A stretch of 64,000 bases of DNA from Pseudomonadota bacterium (GCA_002747395.1 PDPE01000033.1:1-64000), one strand, 5' to 3'; counted from the first letter of the stretch, positions 34,624-43,665 are shown. Notes: generated from the sequence alone by a model not told the origin. Made by a program: numbers and translations.

Positions 34624-36291
34624 ATGCCCGGGTTCGACCATACCAAATATCGCCCCTTTGCCCCGATCAATATTGCCAGGCGTACCTGGCCGGATCAGGT
34701 CATTCGCTCAGCCCCTGTCTGGTGCAGTGTTGACCTGCGGGATGGGAACCAGGCCTTGATCGAACCCATGTCGGTAGATCAGAAAAAAATGCTATTCGCC
34801 TTGCTGGTCAAAGTGGGGTTTAAAGAGATTGAGGTCGGTTTTCCCTCTGCCTCTCAGCCTGACTATGATTTTGTTCGCTGGTTGATTGAACAGAGCCAGG
34901 TGCCGGAGGATGTGACCCTGCAGGTATTGACGCAGGCCCGGCCAGAATTGATCGAACGCACCTTTGCCTCTTTGAAGGGAGCTCGGCGTGCTGTGGTACA
35001 TGTTTATAACTCGACTTCCAGGGTTCAGCGTGAACGGGTATTCAAAATGGATCGACAGGGTATCATTGATATTGCTGTCAACGGGGCCAGGACAGTCAAG
35101 TCATTTGCCGAGGCAAACCCTGGTACCGAGTGGGTGTTCCAGTATTCGCCCGAAAGCTTTACCGGAACAGAGCTTGATTTCGCCGTGGAAATTGTGGATT
35201 CGGTCGTTGATGTCTGGCAACCCACTCCGGAAAACCCTGCCATTATCAATCTGCCGGCAACGGTTGAGGTGGCGACTCCCAATGTGTTCGCTGACCAGAT
35301 CGAGTGGTTTTGTAGTCATGTGAAACAACGGGATTCGATCATCGTCAGTGTTCACACGCACAACGACCGTGGCTGTGGTGTTGCCGCAGCCGAGCTTGCG
35401 GTTATGGCAGGCGCACAGCGAGTGGAAGGAACCCTGTTGGGTAATGGTGAACGAACCGGAAATATGGACATTGTCACTATGGCGATGAACCTGTACAGCC
35501 AGGGAGTTGACCCGTTATTGAACCTGTCCGATATGGATGAAATAGTGAGGGTCGTAAAATCCTGCACGCAACTGCCCGTTCATCCCAGGCACCCCTATGC
35601 CGGTGAACTGGTCTATACCGCCTTTTCCGGCAGTCATCAGGATGCGATCAAAAAATGCCTGGCACTTCAGCAGCCAGGTCAGCCCTGGGAGGTGGCCTAT
35701 TTGCCCATTGACCCTGAAGACCTGGGAAGAACCTATCAGGAAGTAATTCGTGTTAATTCCCAGTCTGGCAAGGGCGGGGTTGCCTATGCGCTTGAGCGGG
35801 ATTACGGAGTTCAGTTGCCACGCTGGTTGCAGATTGACTTCAGCCGGGTAGTGCAACAATACGCAGAAGTGGACGGCGGAGAAGTCTCTTCGGAGATTAT
35901 GTGGGAGCTGTTTAACAAGGTCTACCTTGATCAAAGGTCACCGGTTCAATTGAGCACCTTCGAGGTCAGGAGAGCCATCCATGATGAAGTCTATGCCAGA
36001 CTGAATGAAAAAGGGCATATCGTTGATATTGCCGGTGAAGGGCAGGGTGTGATGGATGTTTTTGTTCAGGCACTGGCCCGGCATTACGGTGTGCAAATCG
36101 ATATTCAGGAGTACAATGAACATGCCCTGAGCCCGGGAAGTGACTCGGATGCGGTTGCCTGCGTGCAAATGAGTATTGATGGTCACCGCTTTTACGGTTG
36201 CTCGATTCATGGGGATATAGTGACGGCATCCCTGACTTCTGTGTTAAGTGCGGTGAATCAGTACTTCAGTCAGCAGCGGGCGGTTGCCTGA
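34624..36291 (+). CDS. leuA: 2-isopropylmalate synthase
   Basis: Condenses acetyl-CoA with 2-ketoisovalerate, the first step of leucine synthesis. Conserved motifs are VDLRDGNQALIEPM, FKEIEVGFPSASQPDYDF, the metal-site HTHNDRGCGVAAAELAVMAGA and GTLLGNGERTGNMD. The C-terminal regulatory domain that mediates leucine feedback is present (GVMDVFVQALARHYGV to SIDGHRFYGCSIHGD). I start at the ATG after GGAG (34624, 555 aa); an in-frame ATG at 34600 adds eight residues but has no ribosome site. It is the long type found in Pseudomonas. It stands alone, diverging from an Lrp-family gene and converging with cheV. Confidence 0.95.
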   Translation: MPGFDHTKYRPFAPINIARRTWPDQVIRSAPVWCSVDLRDGNQALIEPMSVDQKKMLFALLVKVGFKEIEVGFPSASQPDYDFVRWLIEQSQVPEDVTLQVLTQARPELIERTFASLKGARRAVVHVYNSTSRVQRERVFKMDRQGIIDIAVNGARTVKSFAEANPGTEWVFQYSPESFTGTELDFAVEIVDSVVDVWQPTPENPAIINLPATVEVATPNVFADQIEWFCSHVKQRDSIIVSVHTHNDRGCGVAAAELAVMAGAQRVEGTLLGNGERTGNMDIVTMAMNLYSQGVDPLLNLSDMDEIVRVVKSCTQLPVHPRHPYAGELVYTAFSGSHQDAIKKCLALQQPGQPWEVAYLPIDPEDLGRTYQEVIRVNSQSGKGGVAYALERDYGVQLPRWLQIDFSRVVQQYAEVDGGEVSSEIMWELFNKVYLDQRSPVQLSTFEVRRAIHDEVYARLNEKGHIVDIAGEGQGVMDVFVQALARHYGVQIDIQEYNEHALSPGSDSDAVACVQMSIDGHRFYGCSIHGDIVTASLTSVLSAVNQYFSQQRAVA

Positions 36292-36369
36292 GCCTGCCTG
36301 AGTGTGCAGGATGCGGAAGGCAGTGCAGGGAGTCTGGCTGCCTGGCTCTATCCTGACTTTTTCTCGACT

Positions 36370-37290
36370 CTATCTTTGCTCTGATCCTGATTCTATGTGG
36401 TCAGCCCCGCGCAACATGGCCTGAATTAATTCTCCTGCATCAAATTTGGTCAAAGCCTCGTCCGCACCAACCTGATGGGCCTGGCTGACACTGATTTTAC
36501 TCGATAATGACGTGTGAAGAATGATGTAGGGGGTTCCCAGCTTTGAGTCATTGCGTATTTCAAAGGTCAGTTCATACCCGTCAATTCCTGGCATTTCGAT
36601 GTCGCTGACCAGAAGGTGAATCGGAGAGCCGGCACGGGCTTCCTGCTTTATGAGGTCAAGAGCCTGATCTCCAGTGGTCGAAATTTTGTATGGAATGTTC
36701 ATTTTGTCCAATACATCCGAAAGCTGTGCTCGCGCAACGAGAGAGTCGTCGACCAGTAATATATTGAGCGGTTTAAGCTTTTCCCTCTGAACGTCGGTGA
36801 TGCTGACCCGGGTGGCGATTTCACTATCCGGAAATACCAGTGAAATAATAAGCTCGACATCCAATAGTTGCACCAGTTGATCATCCACACGGGTAACACC
36901 GGTCAAAAACGCTTTTGAGCCAAGGTTTTTTGCGGGGGGGATGATGTCCTTCCATTTGCATTCGGATATTCGGTCAATCTGGCGCACCATAAAGCCGATG
37001 GTTTTTCTCTGGCAGTCGGTAATAATGATAAAGCTTTTCGGGATTTCTTCCCGAGTCAATGGTGGATAGCCTACGGCGGCGGCCATATCAATGACGGGAA
37101 TGGTTGTTCCCCGTATACTTGCCGCACCGAGTACGAAGTGATGGGAGCCAGGAAGCACGGTTAATGGTGTATAGGAGACGATCTCCCGGACTTTTAACGT
37201 GCCAATGGCAAATAATTGTTTGGGAGTCAGGTGAAACAATAAAATACCCTGGGACTGGTTCGCTTTGCTTTTCATTACCTTGCCTGTCAT
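36370..37290 (-). CDS. cheV: Chemotaxis coupling protein CheV
   Basis: Links chemoreceptors to the CheA kinase and modulates adaptation. Residues 1-160 form a CheW-like domain (FAIGTLKVREIVSYTPLTVLPG, then IRGTTIPVIDMA and TGVTRVDDQLVQLLDVE). Residues ~175-300 form a receiver domain with the acidic pair in LLVDDS, the phosphoacceptor Asp in LVSDIEMPGIDGYEL and the lysine in ALTKFDAGEL. I start at the ATG at 37290, eight bases after GGAAG; the open frame runs five codons upstream to a TTG. Other chemotaxis genes are not adjacent, though a broken chemoreceptor lies 3.6 kb away. Confidence 0.93.
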   Translation of the reverse strand: MTGKVMKSKANQSQGILLFHLTPKQLFAIGTLKVREIVSYTPLTVLPGSHHFVLGAASIRGTTIPVIDMAAAVGYPPLTREEIPKSFIIITDCQRKTIGFMVRQIDRISECKWKDIIPPAKNLGSKAFLTGVTRVDDQLVQLLDVELIISLVFPDSEIATRVSITDVQREKLKPLNILLVDDSLVARAQLSDVLDKMNIPYKISTTGDQALDLIKQEARAGSPIHLLVSDIEMPGIDGYELTFEIRNDSKLGTPYIILHTSLSSKISVSQAHQVGADEALTKFDAGELIQAMLRGADHIESGSEQR

Positions 37291-37400
37291 TACAGTGGCT
37301 TCCAAACGATGTTGATCTGGCTGATATGGTTAACGGGCGTACCCGGTCGATCAAGCCGACATGCCCTGATCTGTGATCAATTGCTGCCAGCTTTCCCGTT

Positions 37401-38063
37401 TCAAAGTAATTGTTTCTGTAGCCATTTTGATATCTCTTCGATCTGCTCCAGGCAAACCTGATGTTGCATGGGATAAGAAAAATACTCTGCCTGGTATCCC
37501 ATCGAAAGCAATGTTTCATAGCCTTTCCGGCCAAGTGATTCGGGTACAACCGGGTCGTAAGAGCCATGATAGACCTGAACGGGTATATGTTGGTTGACCG
37601 GATCGGGCGCAATGCTTTGTGCAGTGGCAAAATAGGTAGATAGCCCCAGCAAGCCTCCCAGTTTTTCAGGGTAGGTCAGCGCGGCATGGTAGCCGACTGC
37701 GCCACCCTGGGAAAAGCCAACGACAATGATTCTCTCGCTCCTGATGCCTCTTTCCCGTTCCCTTTTGATCAATGCCTGAACTTTTTGCGCGGATTCGATT
37801 AACTGTTTTTCATCAATTTTTTTATCAATGCTCATTGACAGTATATCGTACCAGGCGGGCATAATAACACCGCCATTGATGGTGACCGGAATGGCAGGGG
37901 CGTGAGGCAGAACAAATCGAATGGCAGCGTGCTCAGGCAGTTTTAATTCGGGAACAATTGGCTCAAAGTCATGGCCGTCTGCACCCAGGCCATGAAGCCA
38001 GATAACCGAAGCATCTGCTGTCACTTTGGGTTCGATTTCAATACAGGGTAGAATTGTTGTCAT
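37401..38063 (-). CDS. Carboxylesterase/phospholipase, alpha/beta hydrolase
   Basis: Small cytoplasmic serine esterase of the carboxylesterase 2 (EstB/YpfH-like) group, also grouped with acyl-protein thioesterases. Signature sequences are VIWLHGLGADGHDFEPIVPEL, the nucleophile elbow VGFSQGGAVG, the Asp in YHGSYDPVVPESLG and the His near the C-terminus in PMQHQVCLEQI. It lacks a signal peptide. The length is 220 residues, usual for the family. It lies 110 bases upstream of cheV on the same strand; no functional link is apparent. Confidence 0.93.
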   Translation of the reverse strand: MTTILPCIEIEPKVTADASVIWLHGLGADGHDFEPIVPELKLPEHAAIRFVLPHAPAIPVTINGGVIMPAWYDILSMSIDKKIDEKQLIESAQKVQALIKRERERGIRSERIIVVGFSQGGAVGYHAALTYPEKLGGLLGLSTYFATAQSIAPDPVNQHIPVQVYHGSYDPVVPESLGRKGYETLLSMGYQAEYFSYPMQHQVCLEQIEEISKWLQKQLL

Positions 38064-38229
38064 GGGATAACACGCCTTTCGTTTGAATGCAAAACCGTAT
38101 TTTAACTGATATTGTCGGTGACTGGTAATTGGCCAACACCTGAAATCATCCGCTCAGGCATAAATCCCTGCATCCGGGCATGTATTCACCATCAATGGTC
38201 ATTTTTGCTCAATGGTAATTGATAGCAGA

Positions 38230-38280
38230 CAGTAGTTCACAATAAACAGTAGTTCACAATAAACAGTAATTCTCAATCAA
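38230..38280. repeat. 17-bp tandem repeat x3 upstream of the quinone oxidoreductase gene
   Basis: Two perfect 17-mers (38230-38246, 38247-38263) and a third, diverged copy (38264-38280) end 24 bases before the ATG. The unit starts CAGTAGTTCACAATAAA. It has no dyad and probably lies in the promoter or leader. Confidence 0.88.
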
Positions 38281-38304
38281 TGATAGATAAAGAGGGTAGT
38301 ATGT

Positions 38305-39285
38305 ATGAAGGCAATGATATGTAAAGAGCCGGGTGGTCCCGAGAAGCTGCAATTGGGCGAATTGCCTCAGCCGAAAATGCTCCCCGGACATGTTCGCATC
38401 AAAGTAATTGCCTGTGGAATCAACTTTCCCGATACCTTGATTATTGAAGGCAAATACCAGGCAAAGCCGGAGTTACCCTTTGCTCCCGGCGCGGAGGTGT
38501 CCGGGGTGGTGCTTGAGGTGGGAAAAGGCATTAACCATCTGGCGCCAGGAGATCGTGTGCTGGCTATGGCTCAACATGGAGGTCTGGCCGAAGAGATGGT
38601 GGCGCCCGCTCCTGCGGTAATAAAAATTCCGGACGCCATGCCTTTTGAAGTGGCGGCGGGTTTTATTCTGACTTATGGTACCTCCTATCATGCGCTCAAA
38701 CAGCGGGCACAGTTAAAGCAGGGCGAAACCCTGTTGGTACTGGGAGCAGCAGGCGGTGTGGGTCTGGCCGCTGTCGAGTTGGGCAAGTCGATGGGAGCCA
38801 GGGTCATCGCAGCGGCAAGTTCTGAAGAAAAACTGGCCATCGCCAGAGAGCATGGTGCAGATGAGTGCATCAACTATACAGAAAGCAACTTGAAAGAAGC
38901 AGTGAAAGCCATCGCCAAAAAAGGGGTGGATGTGGTTTATGACCCTGTTGGTGGCGATCTGTTTGATGCGGCCAATCGCTGTATGGGCTGGAACGGGCGC
39001 TACCTGGTGATCGGTTTTGCCAGTGGCAGAATCCCCGAGTTGTCAGCTAACCTGCCCTTACTTAAAGGCTATAGTTTGATGGGGGTATTCTGGGGCAATT
39101 TTGTGATGCGGCAAATGAAGGAAAGCATGCAGAACAACCAGGAATTACTCGAACTGTACCAGTCCGGGGCATTGAAGCCTCTTATCTCTGAAGTGTTTCC
39201 ACTGGCAGAAACCGCAAAGGCAATGGGGCGTCTGACTTCCAGGCAAGTAAAAGGCAAGGTGGTGGTCAAGGTATCAGAGCAGTAA
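38305..39285 (+). CDS. NADPH:quinone oxidoreductase family protein (zinc-free MDR)
   Basis: Medium-chain reductase that takes electrons from NADPH to quinones or related enones. The GroES-like N-terminal domain has the pattern GHVRIKVIACGINFPDTLII and FAPGAEVSGVVLEVG, without the zinc-binding cysteines of alcohol dehydrogenases. The Rossmann domain has VLGAAGGVGLAAVELGKSMG and the NADPH-phosphate-contacting AAASSEEKLAIAREHGAD. Its end overlaps the convergent DTW-domain gene by 12 bases. It is 326 residues. The start at 38305 is preceded by GAGGG about ten bases upstream. The physiological substrate is unknown. Confidence 0.92.
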   Translation: MKAMICKEPGGPEKLQLGELPQPKMLPGHVRIKVIACGINFPDTLIIEGKYQAKPELPFAPGAEVSGVVLEVGKGINHLAPGDRVLAMAQHGGLAEEMVAPAPAVIKIPDAMPFEVAAGFILTYGTSYHALKQRAQLKQGETLLVLGAAGGVGLAAVELGKSMGARVIAAASSEEKLAIAREHGADECINYTESNLKEAVKAIAKKGVDVVYDPVGGDLFDAANRCMGWNGRYLVIGFASGRIPELSANLPLLKGYSLMGVFWGNFVMRQMKESMQNNQELLELYQSGALKPLISEVFPLAETAKAMGRLTSRQVKGKVVVKVSEQ

Positions 39286-39858
39286 CGCCCTCGCCTGATT
39301 TTCCTGCTGCAGGCTGATCATTTTTTCGAAGGGTTTGAGCATTGGCTGAAAATTGTTTTGGGGTTCCAGAATGGCCAATGCTTCTGCGGCGCTTTCAATC
39401 GTTGAAAGCCCATTGGTTACCGATGTTTTCCTGATGGTATAGTTTGATTTGCGGTCACCGCCCAGACTCAATCTTGGAAGCCGCTGGAGTTCCGGGTGAC
39501 TATGGAGGATTTTTTTTGATTTTCTCCAGGTGGCATCAATGATAATCAATTGTTGAAAACCCGGTGCCGATTGCAAGTCCGGGTCTGGTTGGGGTGGCAG
39601 CCAGGGCAGGGAAGGATAGAGCAGGATTGACGGTGCGGAGAGTATTTTGCCGAGGGCAGGCTGTGACAGGGTTTCCGCTATCACAAGTTCGCTGTTACTC
39701 AGGCACAGGTGAGTCATGCGCCCGGTATTGAAGGGGTGCTTCTCCTCCTGAGGATGCTGTATGATGACCACCTTGATGGTATTGGCAAGCTGAACCAGTG
39801 CGCTGCAATAACAAACACGGAGAGGTCTTTTACAGTTTGTGCAATAATGTCGCGACAT
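39274..39858 (-). CDS. DTW-domain tRNA-modification protein
   Basis: DTW-family enzyme; members shown in E. coli and humans transfer aminocarboxypropyl from SAM to tRNA uridine (acp3U). The family-naming D-x-T-W motif is in IIIDATWRKSKKIL. It begins with a CxxC/CxC cysteine cluster typical of the family (YCTNCKRPLRVCYC), and has QHPQEEKHPFNTGRM and SNYTIRKT. It is 194 residues. Its start codon overlaps the GNAT gene's start on the other strand and its stop overlaps the quinone oxidoreductase gene, so it is packed between two opposite-strand genes. Whether this copy modifies tRNA is inferred from the family. Confidence 0.9.
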   Translation of the reverse strand: MSRHYCTNCKRPLRVCYCSALVQLANTIKVVIIQHPQEEKHPFNTGRMTHLCLSNSELVIAETLSQPALGKILSAPSILLYPSLPWLPPQPDPDLQSAPGFQQLIIIDATWRKSKKILHSHPELQRLPRLSLGGDRKSNYTIRKTSVTNGLSTIESAAEALAILEPQNNFQPMLKPFEKMISLQQENQARALLL

Positions 39859-40302
39859 AATATCAAATCCGAATCATCCTGGTCAGTACATTGGCTGTCT
39901 GATCTGGAAATACCACTGGCCAACAAATTCTACCGGAGTCATGGCTTCCGTGGCAAAGCCAGGCGCAATGAAGACTGTGCGGTAGTCAGAGATGCCAACC
40001 AATCTGTGATCGCCTGTGGCTGCCTGAGAAACCATGGAAGCTTCAGGTTGCTGGCAGGTGTTGCCGTTGCGGAGACCAACCAACGTCAGGGAGTTGCCCG
40101 TTTGCTGGTCAGGCGAATGTCCGAGCGTTTTGATTCTCAAACCTATACCTTTCCTTATGACCATTTGATGGCATTTTATCAGTCGCTCGGGTTTGCTGTG
40201 GTTCACCCGGAAGGGCAAATAACGCCATTGACTGATTTGTATCAGTCATATCGCAAGCAGGGAAGGTCAATACTGATGATGCAGTACCTGCCCGACAGTT
40301 AA
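39847..40302 (+). CDS. GNAT-family acetyltransferase
   Basis: N-acetyltransferase fold of 151 residues from the ATG at 39847 (MSRHNIKSESS). The acetyl-CoA-binding motif A is LLAGVAVAETNQRQGVARLL, with the usual Q/RxxGxA phosphate loop, and the later FYQSLGFAVV is typical motif B. The substrate is not predictable. The open frame runs 46 codons further upstream but antisense to the DTW gene. Starting at 39847 overlaps the DTW start by 12 bases. It is followed after 28 bases by a small membrane protein gene. Confidence 0.84.
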   Translation: MSRHNIKSESSWSVHWLSDLEIPLANKFYRSHGFRGKARRNEDCAVVRDANQSVIACGCLRNHGSFRLLAGVAVAETNQRQGVARLLVRRMSERFDSQTYTFPYDHLMAFYQSLGFAVVHPEGQITPLTDLYQSYRKQGRSILMMQYLPDS

Positions 40303-40330
40303 TGAACAGGTTTTATACAAGGAGAATACA

Positions 40331-40576
40331 TTGAGCAAAAAGAACAAGGTACAGTTTACCTCACTATCCGAATGGACGGCGGAGTACAATCGGGTGAGGT
40401 TCCATTGGGTTATCGTTGTAACCATATTCTGGGTGACGACAGGAATTACCGCCGGGCTTTTTATTATTCAGGGCGGAGTCTACCTGAATGAATTGCTGTT
40501 TATTGCCGCCATATTTATGGTTCTGGGTGTTTATTTGAAAACCAGGGTGCTGATGCTCGAGCGAAACAAGCCCTGA
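40331..40576 (+). CDS. Small two-helix inner membrane protein
   Basis: I do not recognise the family. The TTG at 40331 is preceded by AAGGAG with a 6-base spacer, so translation is well supported. The 81-residue product has two hydrophobic helices (~25-47, VIVVTIFWVTTGITAGLFII, and ~52-70, LNELLFIAAIFMVLGVYL) with charged N- and C-termini. It may be co-transcribed with the GNAT gene; no function can be assigned. Confidence 0.65.
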   Translation: MSKKNKVQFTSLSEWTAEYNRVRFHWVIVVTIFWVTTGITAGLFIIQGGVYLNELLFIAAIFMVLGVYLKTRVLMLERNKP

Positions 40577-40899
40577 CGTTCCGGTTTGACCGGTGCCCAG
40601 GCTGGCCTTGCCTTGTCAGGGCATATAGCTTTCCTCAACTTTATAGACGCCCATTTCATTGGAAGTGGGAAGTGGACAGAAACATAAGAACAAGATGGAG
40701 GTGACACCTGTATTTTGGCAGGAGCTGACCCGCTAAGGCCAATGTCGGGCAGGGTAATAAAATGATGCCCGGGTTTGAACGGTTTCATTGCACAGGTTTT
40801 TTTATTCGGTTACTGGTGGATGTGCTAGAGTAAAAAATAAACACAGCTAGAGTAAAAAAACAAATACATTTCGACTTGCGTGTGTAAACAGGAGCCTGC
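40577..40899. other. Intergenic region upstream of the chemoreceptor gene
   Basis: About 320 bases with no supported gene. GCCCTGAC at 40570-40577 and GTCAGGGC at 40615-40622 form an inverted repeat enclosing a smaller CCGG/CCGG dyad, possibly ending the small membrane protein transcript, though there is no T-run. A 22-bp direct duplication lies at 40824-40867 near the chemoreceptor start. Confidence 0.45.
40824..40867. repeat. 22-bp tandem duplication upstream of the chemoreceptor
   Basis: The units at 40824-40845 and 40846-40867 both begin GCTAGAGTAAAAAA and diverge slightly at their ends. The second copy ends 32 bases before the ATG. Confidence 0.78.
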
Positions 40900-42048
40900 A
40901 TGTTTAACAATAATAATTGGTCGTTAGTGCGTCTGTTGAGCCTTGGTGCTTTTGGTCTGATTGTTCTGGTACTGTCCCTGGTATTGTTCGTAACCGGCTA
41001 TAAAATCAGCGACATTATGTTGCGCCAGATGGCTGACGATCAGCAGCATCTGGTGGAAGTGGCAGCGGCACAGTTGAACGTTATTCACAGTTCTTTCGAT
41101 AAAAGAACCAAACGACTCGCCGAGACATTTTCCAGCCTCTACCCGGGCACTTTTGAGTTTGATCGCAGTGAGAAGATGCAGATCGGTAATTACCGGGCGC
41201 CGCTGGTTTTTCATCGTGGGGAATTGGTGAATTTAAATTTTGATCCGGTCGATCGTGTTGCCAGTTTTACCGGCGGAAATGCCACAGTATTCATTCGCTA
41301 TCAGGATGATTTTTTGCGGGTGACGACCTCACTGAAAAATCCGGAAGGTGACAGAGCCGTGGGTACTTTGCTGGGAAAATCCCACCCGGGTTACCGCATG
41401 CTTATGGATGGTGAGGTCTATATTGGTGAGGCAAGCCTGTTTGGTACGAGTTACATGACCCGTTACACACCGGTGAAAGGTGACTCCGGAGAAGTCGATG
41501 CCATCCTTTATGTCGGCCTGCCTGTTTCTGACTTAATCAGTGAATTGGGCGAGGGTTTTTTGTCTCAGCGTATTGGCAAAACCGGTTATCTTGGCCTTGT
41601 CAATCTGGATGATCCCTGGGCACCGGAAAAGCTGATTGTTCATCCAACCGGCCATGGAAAGTCATTTCGTGACGTTTATGGTGCCAGTCTGAAAGGGAAA
41701 ATGGATCAAATTTTTTCCGATAGCTCCGGGGTAGTCGAATTTGTCGAAGCGGCAACCGGACGTGAAGCCAGTTTGCGCTTCCAGCGAACCGGAGAGGGCA
41801 AGTGGTTGCTTTATGCGGTGAGTTATCGTGATGAAACAACCGGCCCGGTTCACAATCTGCTGTGGGTTGTGGTGTCGATTTGTCTGGTTGCTGCAGTCTT
41901 GCTTGTGTTGACGCTTGGACTTTTGCTCAGAAAGGGGCTGCTCCCCATCAAGGCTATGCGTGATGTACTGCACAAGACGGGGCAGGGTGATCTGACGTAC
42001 CGATTTCCTCGTAAACATGTCGATAAGAGTAATAACGAGCTGTTCTAG
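40900..42048 (+). CDS. Chemoreceptor, sensory half (truncated at amber codon)
   Basis: The N-terminal 382 residues. Transmembrane helix one covers ~13-36 (LLSLGAFGLIVLVLSLVLF). A periplasmic Cache-type sensor domain of about 280 residues follows (Cache3/Cache2-like; SHPGYRMLMDGEVYIGEASL and YMTRYTPVKGDSGEVDAILYVG are typical). Transmembrane helix two is near 325-350, followed by the first half of a HAMP domain (GLLPIKAMRDVLHKTGQGDL). Without the downstream half it could bind a ligand but could not signal. The ligand is unknown; dCache/sCache domains of this sort often bind small organic acids or amines. Confidence 0.75.
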   Translation: MFNNNNWSLVRLLSLGAFGLIVLVLSLVLFVTGYKISDIMLRQMADDQQHLVEVAAAQLNVIHSSFDKRTKRLAETFSSLYPGTFEFDRSEKMQIGNYRAPLVFHRGELVNLNFDPVDRVASFTGGNATVFIRYQDDFLRVTTSLKNPEGDRAVGTLLGKSHPGYRMLMDGEVYIGEASLFGTSYMTRYTPVKGDSGEVDAILYVGLPVSDLISELGEGFLSQRIGKTGYLGLVNLDDPWAPEKLIVHPTGHGKSFRDVYGASLKGKMDQIFSDSSGVVEFVEAATGREASLRFQRTGEGKWLLYAVSYRDETTGPVHNLLWVVVSICLVAAVLLVLTLGLLLRKGLLPIKAMRDVLHKTGQGDLTYRFPRKHVDKSNNELF

Positions 42049-42069
42049 CTGGAAGCAAGCCTGAATGAC

Positions 42070-42933
42070 ATGCTCGACAAGTTTGGCGATGCAATTGGAA
42101 GTGTGCGCAATGTTGGCGAAAAAATCACCCATAGTTCGGCCGGTATTGCCCGGTTAAGCGGTGATATGCAGCGCCTTTCCCGCTCCAGCCATGACGAAGC
42201 CGAGCAGGTTTCGGTAGCCATTCGTCAAATGGCCATTGCGATTGAAGAAGTGTCTGCAAGTGCTTCTGCTGTTGCGCAGGATGCGAATATCACCTCCGAA
42301 TTGTCCGAGTCCGGCAAAGGGGTGATGTTATCAGTTGTCTCCAGGGTGGAAAGTTTGCAGCAGGAATTTCAGCAAGCGGTTGCTGTGGTAGAGCAGTTGC
42401 GTAATGACAGCGAAGCGATTGGCAAGGTCGTGGATGTCATTTCTTCTGTTGCAGAGCAAACCAACCTGTTGGCACTGAATGCTGCCATCGAGGCTGCACG
42501 CGCCGGTGAACAGGGGCGCGGCTTTGCTGTGGTTGCCGACGAAGTCAGGACGCTGGCGCAGCGCACTCAGGAATCTACACAGGAGATTCAGCAGGTGGTT
42601 GCGACTTTACAGGAAAATGCCGTTAAAGCGTCCGGGCGTATGCAGGACGGCGTGGTGCAGATTGGTGATTGTGTTAAGGAAGTGGAACGGGGCGGAGATG
42701 TATTGACCCGGATTCGTGCTGCGGCTGAAGAGGTCAGCAGTCAAATGGATTCGGTAGCCAGTGCTACGGAAGAACAAAGTGCTGCGGTAACCCAGATCAG
42801 CAGTAGCAGTGAAACAGTCCGGGTCGCCGCAGAAAAAACTGCACAATGTGCCGAGGAAAATGCAGCCGAGGGAGAGCAGCTCTCCTGTCGGGCTTTGGAA
42901 CTGCGTAATCAGGTAGAGAGGTTTACGGTTTGA
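42070..42933 (+). CDS. Chemoreceptor, signalling half
   Basis: 287 residues in the same frame as the sensory half, beginning at an internal ATG without a good ribosome site. The helical methylation and signalling domain is intact, with the hairpin tip [20 protein letters not shown] followed by [18 protein letters not shown], the CheA/CheW-binding segment. No C-terminal NWETF-type tether is seen. If translated alone it would be a soluble, ligand-blind signalling fragment. Confidence 0.7.
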   Translation: MLDKFGDAIGSVRNVGEKITHSSAGIARLSGDMQRLSRSSHDEAEQVSVAIRQMAIAIEEVSASASAVAQDANITSELSESGKGVMLSVVSRVESLQQEFQQAVAVVEQLRNDSEAIGKVVDVISSVAEQTNLLALNAAIEAARAGEQGRGFAVVADEVRTLAQRTQESTQEIQQVVATLQENAVKASGRMQDGVVQIGDCVKEVERGGDVLTRIRAAAEEVSSQMDSVASATEEQSAAVTQISSSSETVRVAAEKTAQCAEENAAEGEQLSCRALELRNQVERFTV

Positions 42934-43029
42934 TGGCCCTTGCCGACTCGTTCTGCTGATCGTTACCAATCTGAAAGCGGGTTTGCCGGTGTTGCCTGGC
43001 GCCCCCGTCAACGAGGCAGCGGTGATTCT

Positions 43030-43665
43030 TCAGGTCTCTCTGGGCGGAACGTATTCACACAGATCCTCTATGATACAGGCGCCGCATTTGGGTTTGCGAG
43101 CAACGCAGGTATAGCGTCCATGCAGGATTAACCAGTGATGAGCATCTTTCAGATAAGGTTTGGGGATAACCCTGAGCAGGCGCTTTTCAACTTCATTCAC
43201 ATTTTTACCCGGTGCGATTCTGGTTCGGTTGGAGACCCTGAAAATATGTGTATCGACCGCCATGGTAAGGTGGCCAAAGGCAGTGTTCAGCACTACATTG
43301 GCGGTTTTTCTGCCCACTCCGGGCAAGGCTTCAAGCGCTTCTCTTGACTCGGGTACCTGTGAATCATGCCGCTCGATCAGCATCTTGCAGGTTTTAATAA
43401 TGTTTTCGGCCTTACTGTTAAACAGGCCGATGGTTTTGATATAGTCTTTTAGACCATCGACTCCGAGTGCAAGTATTGCCTCGGGTGTATTGGCTACCGG
43501 AAACAGTATATTCGTGGCTTTGTTCACGCCCTTATCGGTTGCCTGTGCACTCAGTATCACCGCAATTAACAACTCAAACGGCGTACTGTAATTGAGTTCT
43601 GTCTTCGGTTCGGGTTCAGCCGCCTTGAATCGTTCAAATATTTGGGTTCGAATTTCCCTGTTCAT
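43030..43665 (-). CDS. nth: Endonuclease III
   Basis: Base-excision repair glycosylase/AP lyase for oxidised pyrimidines. The helix-hairpin-helix with catalytic Lys is LEALPGVGRKTANVVLNTAFG, the catalytic Asp is in MAVDTHIFRVSNR, and the 4Fe-4S cluster motif C-x6-C-x2-C-x5-C is CVARKPKCGACIIEDLC. The length of 211 aa is as in E. coli. It lies 35 bases past rnfE in the same direction, the usual rnf-nth neighbourhood. Confidence 0.97.
   Translation of the reverse strand: MNREIRTQIFERFKAAEPEPKTELNYSTPFELLIAVILSAQATDKGVNKATNILFPVANTPEAILALGVDGLKDYIKTIGLFNSKAENIIKTCKMLIERHDSQVPESREALEALPGVGRKTANVVLNTAFGHLTMAVDTHIFRVSNRTRIAPGKNVNEVEKRLLRVIPKPYLKDAHHWLILHGRYTCVARKPKCGACIIEDLCEYVPPRET

Larger units (their letters stand above)
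40900..42933 (+). pseudogene. Methyl-accepting chemotaxis protein interrupted by an in-frame amber codon
   Basis: One continuous reading frame encodes a full-length chemoreceptor of about 677 residues except for a single TAG at 42046-42048. The text on both sides reads [18 protein letters not shown], in the HAMP domain, where relatives have a polar residue; a CAG to TAG change is the simplest cause. No base is gained or lost. It is either a recent nonsense mutation, a sequencing error or a suppressed stop. The two halves are listed separately. Confidence 0.85.

Noticed and set aside
42046..42048. Amber codon as pyrrolysine or other recoding
   Set aside because: Nothing in the chemoreceptor family calls for it and no recoding genes were seen; a nonsense mutation is simpler.
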